Shown here: positions 54,080-62,927 of the stretch, one piece after another
How positions within the stretch are numbered: the stretch's first letter is position 1
Layout: each line of letters begins with the position of its first letter
Source of the DNA: Paragemmobacter straminiformis
Lineage (GTDB): Bacteria; Pseudomonadota; Alphaproteobacteria; Rhodobacterales; Rhodobacteraceae
Direction: 5' to 3'
Length of the DNA stretch: 64,000 nucleotides
Assembly: GCF_014243445.1 (NCBI RefSeq)
Contig: NZ_JACLQD010000006.1
Location: forward strand, 87,533-151,532
Program-made: the position numbers and the translations under genes
The notes under the pieces: model-generated
Database searches by the model: none
What the model was told of the DNA's origin: nothing
Seen by the model: the letters and a program-made list of their open reading frames with translations, nothing else

Positions 54080-56053
54080 ATGGACCTGCGGAAGACCCTC
54101 GATACGGTGTTCGGGCTGCTGTGCATCCTGCTGCTCGCGGCCGCGGGCAGCCTGTTTGCCTTGCTCTACCTGACCGAACGGACCCATTCCGCCGAGGCCC
54201 TCGCCATCGCGCAGCGCGACAGCCTGTTCCAGCTCAGCTACAGCGTCCGCGCCGAGGAACTTGCCGCACTCGAAACGCTGGTCGGCAAATCCGCGATGGT
54301 GCAGGGCGGACCCGACCTTGCCCCTTCCGCCGCGACCGATGCCGCGATCAGCCGCGCCGGCGCGGCCTTTGCCAAGGGTCAGGATGCCGAGGTCGGCAAA
54401 ATCCTGCAAACCCTCGCGCAACATATCGCGCAAGGCCGCGACTCGCTTGCAAAGGCCGCATCCGGCCCGCGCCCCGCATCGGGTGCCACGCTGGACGAAT
54501 GGCACCGCAGCCTCGCGCCGCAAGCACGCGATTTCGTTCAGCTTTCGCAGCTTCTGGCCGAACGCTCGCCCACCGCCGACAGCTCGAACGGGCTGGTCCC
54601 GCACACGCTGGCCATGCTGCGCGGTCTGGGGCTGAACGCGCATCGCGGCCTTCTCGACAACCGGATCCTGATCGAACGGCTCCTTGCCGCCTCCGATCCC
54701 GCCTCGGTTCCGCTGCTTTTCCACGGCCTGCTGAACAGCCTTCACGCCACCACCGCCGCCAGCACCGGCGCCGCCGACCAAGCGGCCGCACATGCCCGCA
54801 TCGCCCCCGGTCCGGCCACCGACCCCGCGGTTCAGGCACTCGACATGCTGGCCGAAGACTACGCCCCGACCGAATTGGCGCTGCTCGACACCCTCGCACA
54901 GGGCCGCCGCCCCGTGGCGGCCGACATCGACCTCTGGCGCGCATCCTCGCGCGGGTCATTGCAGGAATTCGAACATGCCGAGGCCGAGTTGACCGCCACA
55001 GGCCGCGATCTCTTCGACCGCCATGTCAGGCAGACCCGCCTGACGCTTGGCACAGGCAGCCTTGTCGCGCTGCTCAGCTTCTGCCTTGTCGCCTTCACCG
55101 CGCATTTCCTGCGCCGCACCGTCCTGCACCCGCTCGACCGGATCACCGTCAGCCTGCGCCTGCTCGACCTCGAAGGCGCAGCCCCGCCCCCCGCCACCGC
55201 GCAAGACCGCTCCGACCTCGACCGCCTGCGCGCCACCGTCGAACGCATCGCCGAAGCCAACCGCCGCGACCGTCACCGGCAGTCCGAACTTGCCCGCCTT
55301 TCCGACCACGCGGTGACCGGAAACCGCCACATGCTGGCCGATCTCGAAGCCGCGGCTGCCGTCCAGCGCGGCCAGCTTCCCCCCTCGCCGCGCGCGCTTC
55401 CGGGGGCCGCGTTCCACGCCCTGTTCCGCCCCGCGCGCATCGTCGCGGGCGACACCTATGATTGCGTCACCTTTCCCGACGGGCGCTCGACCGTGTTCCA
55501 GATCGACGTGGCAGGCCACGGCGCGCCTGCGGCCATCGTCTCGGTCGCGGCGCATGTCGCGCTGAAACAGGCGCTGCTGTCGGCCCCCGCCAAAGAGCCG
55601 CTTGCCAGCACCATCGCCCGCGTCAACCGCACATGGGCCGACGACCTGCCCTATTTCACGCTGCTCGCGGTCGAGATCGACCCCGCCACCGCCTCGGCGC
55701 AGATCGTGCAATGCGGCCACCCCGCCCTGCTGCGCCTGCCTGCCGAAGGCGGGATCGAGGCCGTGGGCAAAGGTGGCCTGCCCATCGGCGTGCTGCCCGA
55801 TGCCGCGTTCGAAACCCTCACCTGCCCCTTCGCCTCGGGCGACCGCCTCGTCCTCACCACCGACGGCCTGTCCGAAGCCGCCGACCCCAAGGGCCGCCCC
55901 TTTGGCGACAACCGCCTGCGCGACCTGCTTCTTGCCCGCCCCCGCCCCGAACCCGCCGCCCTGTTCGACCGGATCGAGCGCGCGCTCTGGGACTGGCGCG
56001 GCACCGACACACCTGACGATGACGTCACAATCCTGATTCTGGAGGCCCGCTGA
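54080..56053 (+). CDS. SpoIIE-type PP2C phosphatase with membrane sensor
   Basis: A 657-residue protein. A helix at residues ~10-32 and another at ~325-345 frame a periplasmic alpha-helical sensor; a HAMP-like linker follows; the PP2C catalytic domain (about 450-657) has FRPARIVAGDTYD, QIDVAGHGAPAAI, LTTDGLSEA and DTPDDDVTILI as metal-binding Asp motifs. It should dephosphorylate the STAS protein four bases downstream. The start at 54080 gives the first helix at the N-terminus. Confidence 0.92.
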   Translation: MDLRKTLDTVFGLLCILLLAAAGSLFALLYLTERTHSAEALAIAQRDSLFQLSYSVRAEELAALETLVGKSAMVQGGPDLAPSAATDAAISRAGAAFAKGQDAEVGKILQTLAQHIAQGRDSLAKAASGPRPASGATLDEWHRSLAPQARDFVQLSQLLAERSPTADSSNGLVPHTLAMLRGLGLNAHRGLLDNRILIERLLAASDPASVPLLFHGLLNSLHATTAASTGAADQAAAHARIAPGPATDPAVQALDMLAEDYAPTELALLDTLAQGRRPVAADIDLWRASSRGSLQEFEHAEAELTATGRDLFDRHVRQTRLTLGTGSLVALLSFCLVAFTAHFLRRTVLHPLDRITVSLRLLDLEGAAPPPATAQDRSDLDRLRATVERIAEANRRDRHRQSELARLSDHAVTGNRHMLADLEAAAAVQRGQLPPSPRALPGAAFHALFRPARIVAGDTYDCVTFPDGRSTVFQIDVAGHGAPAAIVSVAAHVALKQALLSAPAKEPLASTIARVNRTWADDLPYFTLLAVEIDPATASAQIVQCGHPALLRLPAEGGIEAVGKGGLPIGVLPDAAFETLTCPFASGDRLVLTTDGLSEAADPKGRPFGDNRLRDLLLARPRPEPAALFDRIERALWDWRGTDTPDDDVTILILEAR

Positions 56054-56056
56054 CCG

Positions 56057-56395
56057 ATGACCTTTTCCACCCGCAACGACAAGGACGTGGTGATCGTCGA
56101 AACCACCTTCCAAAGGCTCGACGCCAGCCTCGCCCCCGCCCTGCGCGCAGCACTGCTGGCTCCGGTCGATGCCGGCGCGACCTCGCTGGTGCTCGACCTC
56201 TCGGGCGTGTCCTTCGTCGACAGCTCCGCCCTTGGCGCGCTGATCGCCGCCGCCAAACGCCTTGCCGCCCATCGCGGCTTTGCCGTTGCGGGGGTGCAGC
56301 CCGCCGTCGCCCGCCTTTTCGCCCTGACCCATATGGAGCGCGTCTTCTCCATCCACCCCGACACGGGCGAGGCGATTGCCCGCCTCAGCACATAA
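56057..56395 (+). CDS. STAS-domain anti-sigma factor antagonist
   Basis: A 112-residue STAS protein. SLVLDLSGVSFVDSSALGALIAA includes the usual phospho-acceptor Ser. The unphosphorylated form sequesters the HATPase kinase, freeing a sigma factor or other target. GGAGG lies 11 bases before the ATG. It is between the phosphatase and the kinase. Confidence 0.92.
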   Translation: MTFSTRNDKDVVIVETTFQRLDASLAPALRAALLAPVDAGATSLVLDLSGVSFVDSSALGALIAAAKRLAAHRGFAVAGVQPAVARLFALTHMERVFSIHPDTGEAIARLST

Positions 56396-56408
56396 GGCCC
56401 CTGTCCCC

Positions 56409-56828
56409 ATGTTGCACAGTTTCAGCATTCCCCGCGATCTTGCCGCCATCAGCCCGCTGTCCCAGTCGGTCACGGCCCTCATGGTGCCCGCCTTCGATCA
56501 GGACGCCCGCGACGCCGTCGACCTCGCCTTGGTCGAGGCGCTCTCGAACGCGGTCCAGCACGGCACCAAGGACAGCGCCAAGTCCATCGGCCTCGAAGTC
56601 GTCCTGACCGAGACGGAAATCACCCTCGACATCATCGACAGCACGCCGCCGATGCCGCTGTTCCTGCTCGAAGACCTCGACCCCGACGCGCTCGAGGTTG
56701 ACCCCGACGATCTGGAGAACCTGCCCGAAACGGGGCGCGGCCTCGCGCTGATCGTGATGATGATGGACGAGGTCGCCTTCCACCACATCGACGACCAGAC
56801 CCGCCTGCGCCTGACCCGCCGCCGTTGA
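56409..56828 (+). CDS. HATPase anti-sigma kinase (RsbW/BtrW type)
   Basis: A 139-residue histidine-kinase-fold ATPase: N-box ALVEALSNAVQHGTKD, G1-like DIIDSTPPMP, and G2 ETGRGLALIVMMM. It should phosphorylate the STAS protein and hold its target. No sigma-factor gene is in the window, so the target is unknown. The ATG at 56409 is preferred over one 11 codons upstream inside the STAS gene. Confidence 0.9.
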   Translation: MLHSFSIPRDLAAISPLSQSVTALMVPAFDQDARDAVDLALVEALSNAVQHGTKDSAKSIGLEVVLTETEITLDIIDSTPPMPLFLLEDLDPDALEVDPDDLENLPETGRGLALIVMMMDEVAFHHIDDQTRLRLTRRR

Positions 56829-56840
56829 CCCGCCGCCGTT
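56813..56840 (+). repeat. Tandem 14-bp duplication at the kinase stop codon
   Basis: GACCCGCCGCCGTT occurs twice in a row (56813-56826 and 56827-56840), then GACC again. The stop TGA (56826-56828) straddles the joint, so the duplication repeats the stop and leaves the frame length unchanged. Confidence 0.85.
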
Positions 56841-57008
56841 GACCTGCCCCCTTCGCCCCGTCGCGGGCGAAGGCCCCGCCCTTCCGGCTCCGCTTTCCGG
56901 TTCCGCATTCTGGTTCCGACCGGCAAGACAAGGCCCCCGCCGCAGCCTGCCGCTTGCCCAACGGGCGCATTTGGGGCATCAGCAGGGAAACGATGAAAAG
57001 GTCGACCC

Positions 57009-57179
57009 ATGGACTACGCGAAATCAGGCGCGATCAAGGCGGGCAAGAACAAGCCCCCGCACAGCGAACACAATGCCAAGGGCACGAAGAAGAACCCCTT
57101 CGGCCAGCCCGAACCCAAGGCCGAGCTTCTGGCCCGCATGAAGGCCGCCGCCGAAGCGAACAAGAAAAAGGCCGACTGA
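57009..57179 (+). CDS. Small conserved basic protein
   Basis: A 56-residue protein (MDYAKSGAIKAGKNKPP...) rich in Lys, Asn and Pro, ending in RMKAAAEANKKKAD. No membrane helix or known domain. AAAAGGTCG is about eight bases before the ATG. The regular codon use and ribosome site argue for a real gene. It stands between the partner-switching set and the SPOR gene, with 180 and 234 empty bases on either side. The function is unknown. Confidence 0.72.
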   Translation: MDYAKSGAIKAGKNKPPHSEHNAKGTKKNPFGQPEPKAELLARMKAAAEANKKKAD

Positions 57180-57413
57180 CCCCGGTCACCGCGGCACGGC
57201 AGGGCCGCTTGCGGCACCTTGCCCGCAAAAGCACGCCTGCGTGAGTTTTCCGCCCATCGCCCGCCCCCGCCCTTCCCACCTGCGCGCGGCCTCTGTATGA
57301 TGCCGCGCAAAGCAGGGCGACAAGCCCGATTGCGGGCAGTTTCATATGGTAGACCGTCCTTGCACAAAGGCGGCATAAAGCGCGGGGCCAACCCGCGCGC
57401 AACGGGGGCGAGA

Positions 57414-58322
57414 ATGGCAGGAATACCGGTGTCGAAACCCATGCGCAGCCTTGCGGCCCTGCCGCTTGTGGCAGTGTTGCTGTCAGGCTGCGCCGACGGC
57501 GTCTCTCCCTTCAAACGCGCCGCGACCACGCCCGAAAGCGAAACCTCGGCCAGCCCCGAAAGCGTCAAGATCGTCGACCGCGACGTCGAAGCGCCCGAGG
57601 TGTTCCAGGTCACCGATCAGGCGCTCTGGGACGGCCGCCCCTCGCTCGGCGGCGTCTGGGTCGCCTCGCCCGATGCGACCGACCCCGAACGCGTGATCCT
57701 GCGCAACCCCGCCAACGGCAAATTCGTCATCGGCGCGCTCTTCCGGCGCGAGGCGTTCAATCCCGGACCGAAACTTCAGGTCTCCTCCGACGCCGCCGAT
57801 GCGCTCGGCCTTCTGGCAGGCGCCCCCGCCAAGATCAGCGTGACTGCCCTGCGCCGCGAGGAAGTCGCCGCACAGACCGATGCGACCAAGCCGATCCTCG
57901 ACGCCAACGAAGGCATCGAAACCGAAACCCTCGCCGCCGATGCCGCCGCAGCAATCGCCGCCGCCCCGGCCGGCAAGACGGGTGACAAGACGGGCGACAA
58001 GGCGGGCGACAAACCCGCCGCCACCGCCGCAGCGCCGGCCGCCACGGCCGTTGCACCCGCGCCCAAGGCTGGCCCCGCCATCCCCGTCGTCTCCGGCAAA
58101 CAGGGCGGCACGCTCCAGATCGGCATCTTCTCGGTCGAGGAAAACGCCAACCGCGCTGCGGCCACGCTCAAGAAAGCCGGGATCGAGGCCGCCGTCCGCA
58201 AGGAAACCACCCAGGGCAAGACCTGGTGGTCTGTCACGGCCAAGGGCGCAGGCGACCGCGCCGCCTTCCTTGCCAAGATCAAGGGCCTCGGCTTCAAGGA
58301 CGCCTATTTCGTCAAGGGCTGA
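57414..58322 (+). CDS. SPOR-domain lipoprotein
   Basis: A 302-residue lipoprotein. The lipobox LLSGC (Cys about residue 26) follows a hydrophobic signal, and the last ~75 residues (LQIGIFSVEENANRAAATLKKAGIEAAV ... YFVKG) are a SPOR domain that binds denuded peptidoglycan at division sites. An Ala/Pro/Lys-rich linker (KTGDKTGDKAGDKP) separates the two. GGGGGCGAGA precedes the ATG. It leads a run with the D,D-carboxypeptidase, tmk and holB. Confidence 0.87.
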   Translation: MAGIPVSKPMRSLAALPLVAVLLSGCADGVSPFKRAATTPESETSASPESVKIVDRDVEAPEVFQVTDQALWDGRPSLGGVWVASPDATDPERVILRNPANGKFVIGALFRREAFNPGPKLQVSSDAADALGLLAGAPAKISVTALRREEVAAQTDATKPILDANEGIETETLAADAAAAIAAAPAGKTGDKTGDKAGDKPAATAAAPAATAVAPAPKAGPAIPVVSGKQGGTLQIGIFSVEENANRAAATLKKAGIEAAVRKETTQGKTWWSVTAKGAGDRAAFLAKIKGLGFKDAYFVKG

Positions 58323-58343
58323 CCCCCGCATAAGGACCGACCG

Positions 58344-59543
58344 ATGTTCACGACCCTGCGCCGCCTGACCGCTCTCGCCCTTTTCGCCCTGATGCCGCTT
58401 GCGGCACCCGTCACGGCGAACGCCTTCGAGACGCGCGCCACCGCCGCATGGGTCTATGACATGACGACCCAGACGGTCCTGATGGACAAGAACGCCGACA
58501 CCCCCGTGCCGCCCGCCTCGATGTCGAAGCTGATGACCCTGAACATGCTGTTCGAGGCCCTGCGCGACAACCGCGTGACGATGGACACGACCTTCGCCGT
58601 CTCGACCCGCGCGACCGAGATGACGCGCCTCGGCGGCTCGACCATGTATCTTCAGGAAAACGACCGCCCCTCGGTGCGCGAACTGATCCACGGCATCATC
58701 ATCAACTCGGGCAACGATGCCTGCGTCGTCGTGGCCGAAGGTCTGGCCGGCACCGAAGAGGCCTTTGCCGATCTGATGACCGAACGCGGCAAGGCCATCG
58801 GCCTGTCGCATTCCACCTTCCGCAACGCCTCGGGCTGGCCCGACCCGAACCAGCGCATGTCGATGCGCGACCTCGGCCTGCTCGGCAAACGCCTGATCGA
58901 GGAATTCCCCGACCTCTACCCGATCTTCTCGGAAACCCAGTTCAACTACAAAGACCGCGCCCCCGCCAATGCCAACAACCGCAACCCGCTGCTCAAGATC
59001 GCCGCAGCCGACTGGCAGGCCGACGGTCTCAAGACCGGGCACACCACCGAAGCGGGCTACGGCCTCGTCGGTTCTGCCGTGATGGGCGACCGCCGCGTGA
59101 TCTTCGCCATGACGGGCCTCGCCTCCGACAAGGACCGCGCCTCGGAATCCGAAGCCATCGTCAACTGGGCCTTCCGCCAGTTCACCGAAAAGACCGTGGT
59201 GAAATCCGGCGTCCGCGTGGCCGATGCGCAGGTCTGGCTCGGGGCGGCCGACAGCGTCGGCCTTGTCCCGGCCGAAGACATCCGCCTTCTGCTGCCCTCG
59301 CAGGTGCAAGAGCAGGTCACCGCCGAGGTCATCTACAACGGCCCCGTCGAAGCCCCCATCGCCAAGGGCGCGCAACTGGGCGAGCTTATCATCCACGTTC
59401 CCGAACTTCCCGATGCGCGCGTCCCGCTGGTGGCCGAGTCCGACGTGGCCAAGGGCGGCTTCCTCAAGCGTCTGACCGCCGCCGCCGGCGTGCTGCGCGC
59501 CCGCTACATCGACGCGGCCCCCGCAGCCGCCCCCGCCTCCTGA
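58344..59543 (+). CDS. D-alanyl-D-alanine carboxypeptidase (PBP5/6 family)
   Basis: A 399-residue penicillin-binding protein. A signal peptide ends near ANAFE. Catalytic motifs are SxxK in PASMSKLMTL, SxN in INSGNDACV and KTG in LKTGHTTEAG. A C-terminal beta domain follows. It trims the terminal D-Ala from peptidoglycan stem peptides. It starts 22 bases after the SPOR gene, and its stop overlaps the tmk start by one base (TGATG). Confidence 0.95.
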   Translation: MFTTLRRLTALALFALMPLAAPVTANAFETRATAAWVYDMTTQTVLMDKNADTPVPPASMSKLMTLNMLFEALRDNRVTMDTTFAVSTRATEMTRLGGSTMYLQENDRPSVRELIHGIIINSGNDACVVVAEGLAGTEEAFADLMTERGKAIGLSHSTFRNASGWPDPNQRMSMRDLGLLGKRLIEEFPDLYPIFSETQFNYKDRAPANANNRNPLLKIAAADWQADGLKTGHTTEAGYGLVGSAVMGDRRVIFAMTGLASDKDRASESEAIVNWAFRQFTEKTVVKSGVRVADAQVWLGAADSVGLVPAEDIRLLLPSQVQEQVTAEVIYNGPVEAPIAKGAQLGELIIHVPELPDARVPLVAESDVAKGGFLKRLTAAAGVLRARYIDAAPAAAPAS

Positions 59544-60160
59544 TGGCGGCAGCCTTCCTCAGCTTCGAAGGCATCGACGGCTCGGGCAAGTCGACCCAGG
59601 CCCGGCTTCTGGCGCAAAGCCTTCGCGATGCGGGCCATGCCGTCACCCTCACCCGCGAACCGGGCGGCAGCCCGGGGGCCGAGGAAATCCGCGCCCTCGT
59701 CCTTCAGGGCGACCCCGACCGCTGGTCTGCCGAAACCGAGCTTCTGCTTTTCACCGCCGCCCGCCGCGACCATCTGGAAAAGACCATCCGCCCCGCATTG
59801 GCCAAGGGCGAAATCGTCATCACCGACCGCTTCGCCGACAGCACCCGCATGTATCAGGGCCTGCGCGGCAACCTCGCCTCGGTGGTCAACAGCCTGCATG
59901 ACCTGATGATCGGCACCGAACCCGACCTGACCTTCCTTGTCGATCTCGACCCCGAACTCGGCCTGTCCCGCGCCCTCTCGCGCCACGGTACCGAACAGCG
60001 CTTCGAGGACATGGGCCTTGCCATGCAGAAACAGATGCGCGCGGGCTTCCTTGCCCTCGCCGACCTGCACCCCAACCGTTTCCGCGTGATCGACGGCGCG
60101 CGCAGCCCCGACGCCATCGCCGCCGAGATCCTCGCCCTCACCCTTGCGCATCTGGGCTGA
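59543..60160 (+). CDS. tmk: Thymidylate kinase
   Basis: A 205-residue kinase: P-loop FEGIDGSGKSTQARLL, TREPGGSPGAEEIR, VITDRFADSTRMYQG, and FLVDLDPELGLSR. It phosphorylates dTMP to dTDP. The coupling with holB (next gene, three bases on) is standard. The overlap with the carboxypeptidase gene ties it to the same transcript. Confidence 0.98.
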   Translation: MAAAFLSFEGIDGSGKSTQARLLAQSLRDAGHAVTLTREPGGSPGAEEIRALVLQGDPDRWSAETELLLFTAARRDHLEKTIRPALAKGEIVITDRFADSTRMYQGLRGNLASVVNSLHDLMIGTEPDLTFLVDLDPELGLSRALSRHGTEQRFEDMGLAMQKQMRAGFLALADLHPNRFRVIDGARSPDAIAAEILALTLAHLG

Positions 60161-60163
60161 CGC

Positions 60164-61309
60164 ATGGCCGCCGCCCCCGACGACATCCCCGAACCCGACC
60201 GCATCGAAGGCGCCCCCCACCCGCGCGAGACCGCGCATCTTTTCGGACACGAGGGCGCGCAGGCCGAATTCCTCTCGGCCTTCAACACGGGCCGCCTGCA
60301 CCACGGCTGGATGGTCACCGGTCCCCGTGGCGTGGGCAAAGCCACCCTCGCATGGCGTCTGGCCCGCTTCCTTCTGGCCACGCCCGAGGATGACGGCGGC
60401 ATGTTCGCCCCCGAAAAGCCCGACACACTCGACATAGACGGGGGCCACCCCGTCGCCCGCCGCATGCGCGCGCTGGCCGAACCCCGCCTGTTCCTGCTGC
60501 GCCGCCCGTGGGACGAAAAGACCTCGCGCCTGCGTCAGGAAATCACCGTGGGCGAGGTGCGCGAGATGAAATCCTTCTTCTCGCTCTCCGCCGCCGATGG
60601 CGGCCGCCGCGTGGCGATCATCGACGCCGCCGACGAGATGAACACCGCCGCCGCCAACGCGCTTTTGAAACTGCTCGAAGAGCCGCCCGCCAATGTCACG
60701 ATCTTCCTGATCTCGCACCAGCCCTTCAAACTCTTGCCCACCATCCGCTCGCGCTGCCGCGAATTGCGCCTGCACCCGCTGGCCCCCGCGCCGCTGGCCG
60801 ATGCGCTGACACAGGCGGGTGCGGCACTGGAACCCGACGAAGCGCAGGCCCTCGCCCAGCTTGCGGGCGGCTCGGTCGGCGAAGCCTTCCGCCTGACCAA
60901 CCTCTCCGGCCTTGCGCTTTACCAATCCATCGTCACCCTCCTCTCCACCCTTCCCCGCCTCGACCGCCCCCGCGCCCTCGCCTTGGCCGAGGCAGGGGCC
61001 GCACGCGGGGCCGAGGCGCAATTCGACCTCATCCTCACGCTTCTCGACCTCTTTCTCGCCCGCCTCGCCCGCGCGGGTGCCATGCGCCAGCTTCCCCCCG
61101 AAGCCGCCAAGGGCGAGGCCGAAGCCATCACCCGCCTCGCCCCCGATGTCGCCTCGGCCCGCGCTTGGGCCACGCTCGCGCAGACCCTCGGCCTCAAGGC
61201 CCGCCGCGGCAAGGCGGTCAACCTTGACCCTGCCGCACTTCTCATGGATATGCTTTTCCGGCTGGAAGAGACGGCGGCTCCGCTCGCCCTGAACAAAGCT
61301 GGACCATGA
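60164..61309 (+). CDS. holB: DNA polymerase III subunit delta'
   Basis: A 381-residue clamp-loader subunit. HHGWMVTGPRGVGKATLAWRLARFL has the P-loop-like motif, and NAALLKLLEEPP-like NALLKLLEEPPANVTIFLISH and LLPTIRSRCRELRLHPL are strong delta' features. It works in the clamp loader with delta and tau/gamma. It overlaps tatD by four bases. Confidence 0.96.
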   Translation: MAAAPDDIPEPDRIEGAPHPRETAHLFGHEGAQAEFLSAFNTGRLHHGWMVTGPRGVGKATLAWRLARFLLATPEDDGGMFAPEKPDTLDIDGGHPVARRMRALAEPRLFLLRRPWDEKTSRLRQEITVGEVREMKSFFSLSAADGGRRVAIIDAADEMNTAAANALLKLLEEPPANVTIFLISHQPFKLLPTIRSRCRELRLHPLAPAPLADALTQAGAALEPDEAQALAQLAGGSVGEAFRLTNLSGLALYQSIVTLLSTLPRLDRPRALALAEAGAARGAEAQFDLILTLLDLFLARLARAGAMRQLPPEAAKGEAEAITRLAPDVASARAWATLAQTLGLKARRGKAVNLDPAALLMDMLFRLEETAAPLALNKAGP

Positions 61310-62112
61310 CCGCCCCCATTCCCGACATCGTCGACAGCCATTGCCACCTCGATTTTCCCGATTTCGACGGTGAGCGTGACGCCATCATCGCTCGCGCCCA
61401 TGCCGCAGGCGTGCGCCGCATGGTCACGATCTGCACGCGGCTCAGGAACGAACCCGCCGTCCGTGCGATTGCCGAAGCGCATCCTTCGGTGTTCTACGCC
61501 GCAGGCACCCACCCGATGAGCGCCGCCGAAGAACCGCTTGCCACGGTCGACCAGCTTGTCGCCCTGTCGCAGCACCCGAAATTCGTGGGCATCGGGGAAA
61601 CCGGCCTCGACTACCACTACACCGCCGAAAGCGCCGGGGTGCAAAAGACCTCGCTCGAAATCCACATCCGCGCGGCGCAGGAAACCGGCCTTCCGCTCAT
61701 CATCCACGCCCGCGCGGCCGATGACGACATGGCCGCAATCCTTACCGCAGGCTACCGCGCCAAGCCCTATGCCTGCGTCATGCATTGCTTTTCCAGCAGC
61801 GCCGAACTGGCCCGCGCCGCCCTCGACCTCGGCTTCTACCTGTCGATGTCGGGCATCGCGACCTTTCCCAAATCGTCCGAACTGCGCGACATCTTCGCCG
61901 CCGCCCCGCTCGACCGCATCCTTCTGGAAACCGACAGCCCCTACCTCGCCCCTGTCCCGCATCGCGGCAAAAGGAACGAACCGGCCTATACCGCCTTCAC
62001 CGCCGCCAAGGGGGCCGAGGTGTTCGGCCTCTCCCCCGCCGACTTCGCCGCCCGCACCACCGCCAATTTCGACCGCCTCTTCACCAAGGCCCGCATTCGG
62101 GAAACCGTCTGA
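61306..62112 (+). CDS. TatD family metal-dependent hydrolase
   Basis: A 268-residue TIM-barrel nuclease. VDSHCHLDFPDF supplies the HxH metal pair; EAHPSVFYAAGTHP, GIGETGLDYHY and LLETDSPYLAPVP follow. TatD-type enzymes act as DNases, sometimes on 3' ends or peptides. The operon with holB is widespread. Its stop overlaps the next start (TGATG). Confidence 0.96.
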   Translation: MTAPIPDIVDSHCHLDFPDFDGERDAIIARAHAAGVRRMVTICTRLRNEPAVRAIAEAHPSVFYAAGTHPMSAAEEPLATVDQLVALSQHPKFVGIGETGLDYHYTAESAGVQKTSLEIHIRAAQETGLPLIIHARAADDDMAAILTAGYRAKPYACVMHCFSSSAELARAALDLGFYLSMSGIATFPKSSELRDIFAAAPLDRILLETDSPYLAPVPHRGKRNEPAYTAFTAAKGAEVFGLSPADFAARTTANFDRLFTKARIRETV

Positions 62113-62927
62113 TGGCAACCCTGCGCTTCACCATCCTCGGCTGCGGCTCGTCGGGTGGCGTCCCGCGCCTTGGCGACATCCCCGGCGGTGACTGGGGCAG
62201 TTGCGACCCGACGAACCCCAAGAACCGCCGCCGCCGCTGCTCCATGCTGGTCGAACGCGAAAGCGACGAAGGCCGCACCCGCGTGCTGATCGACACCTCG
62301 CCCGACATGCACGCCCAGTTGCTCGACGCAGGCATCGGCAGCCTCGATGCGGTGGTCTACACCCATTCCCATGCCGACCATGTCCACGGCCTCGACGACC
62401 TGCGCCAGATCGTGTTCAACACCCGCCGCCGCCTCGCCGTCTGGGCCGACGGCCCCACGCAAGAGGCGCTGCTGTCCCGCTTCGGCTACGCCTTCGTCCA
62501 ACCCGAAGGCTCGCCCTATCCGCCGATCCTCGACCTGTTCACCATCGACGGGCCGGTGACCGTCGCGGGCGCGGGCGGTCCGGTCGTGCTGACCCCCTTC
62601 ACCGCCGATCACGGCAGCATCGACGCGCTCGGCTTCCGCATCGGCCCCTTGGCCTACCTTCCCGATGCGGTGAAGATCCCCGAGGAAAGCTGGGCCCACC
62701 TGACCGGCCTCGACTGCTGGGTCGTCGACGCGCTCCGCCGCAAGCCGCACCCGACCCATGCCCACCTTGCCCTGACGCTGGAATGGATCGCCCGCGCCAA
62801 ACCGGCGCGCGCCGTGGTCACCAACATGCACAACGACCTCGACCATGCCGAGCTGCTGGCCGAACTGCCGCCCCATATCCGCCCTGCCCATGACGGCATG
62901 GTGATCGAATACACCAACCACCCCTGA
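62112..62927 (+). CDS. MBL-fold phosphodiesterase-like hydrolase (PhnP-like)
   Basis: A 271-residue hydrolase: LRFTILGCGSSGGVPRLG, the metal motif THSHADHVHGLDD, and LIDTSPDMHAQL. NMHNDLDHAEL supplies a late histidine. PhnP-like proteins act on cyclic phosphodiesters; the true substrate is unknown. It sits in the tmk-holB-tatD run, with overlapping ends both sides (TGATG). Confidence 0.92.
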   Translation: MATLRFTILGCGSSGGVPRLGDIPGGDWGSCDPTNPKNRRRRCSMLVERESDEGRTRVLIDTSPDMHAQLLDAGIGSLDAVVYTHSHADHVHGLDDLRQIVFNTRRRLAVWADGPTQEALLSRFGYAFVQPEGSPYPPILDLFTIDGPVTVAGAGGPVVLTPFTADHGSIDALGFRIGPLAYLPDAVKIPEESWAHLTGLDCWVVDALRRKPHPTHAHLALTLEWIARAKPARAVVTNMHNDLDHAELLAELPPHIRPAHDGMVIEYTNHP

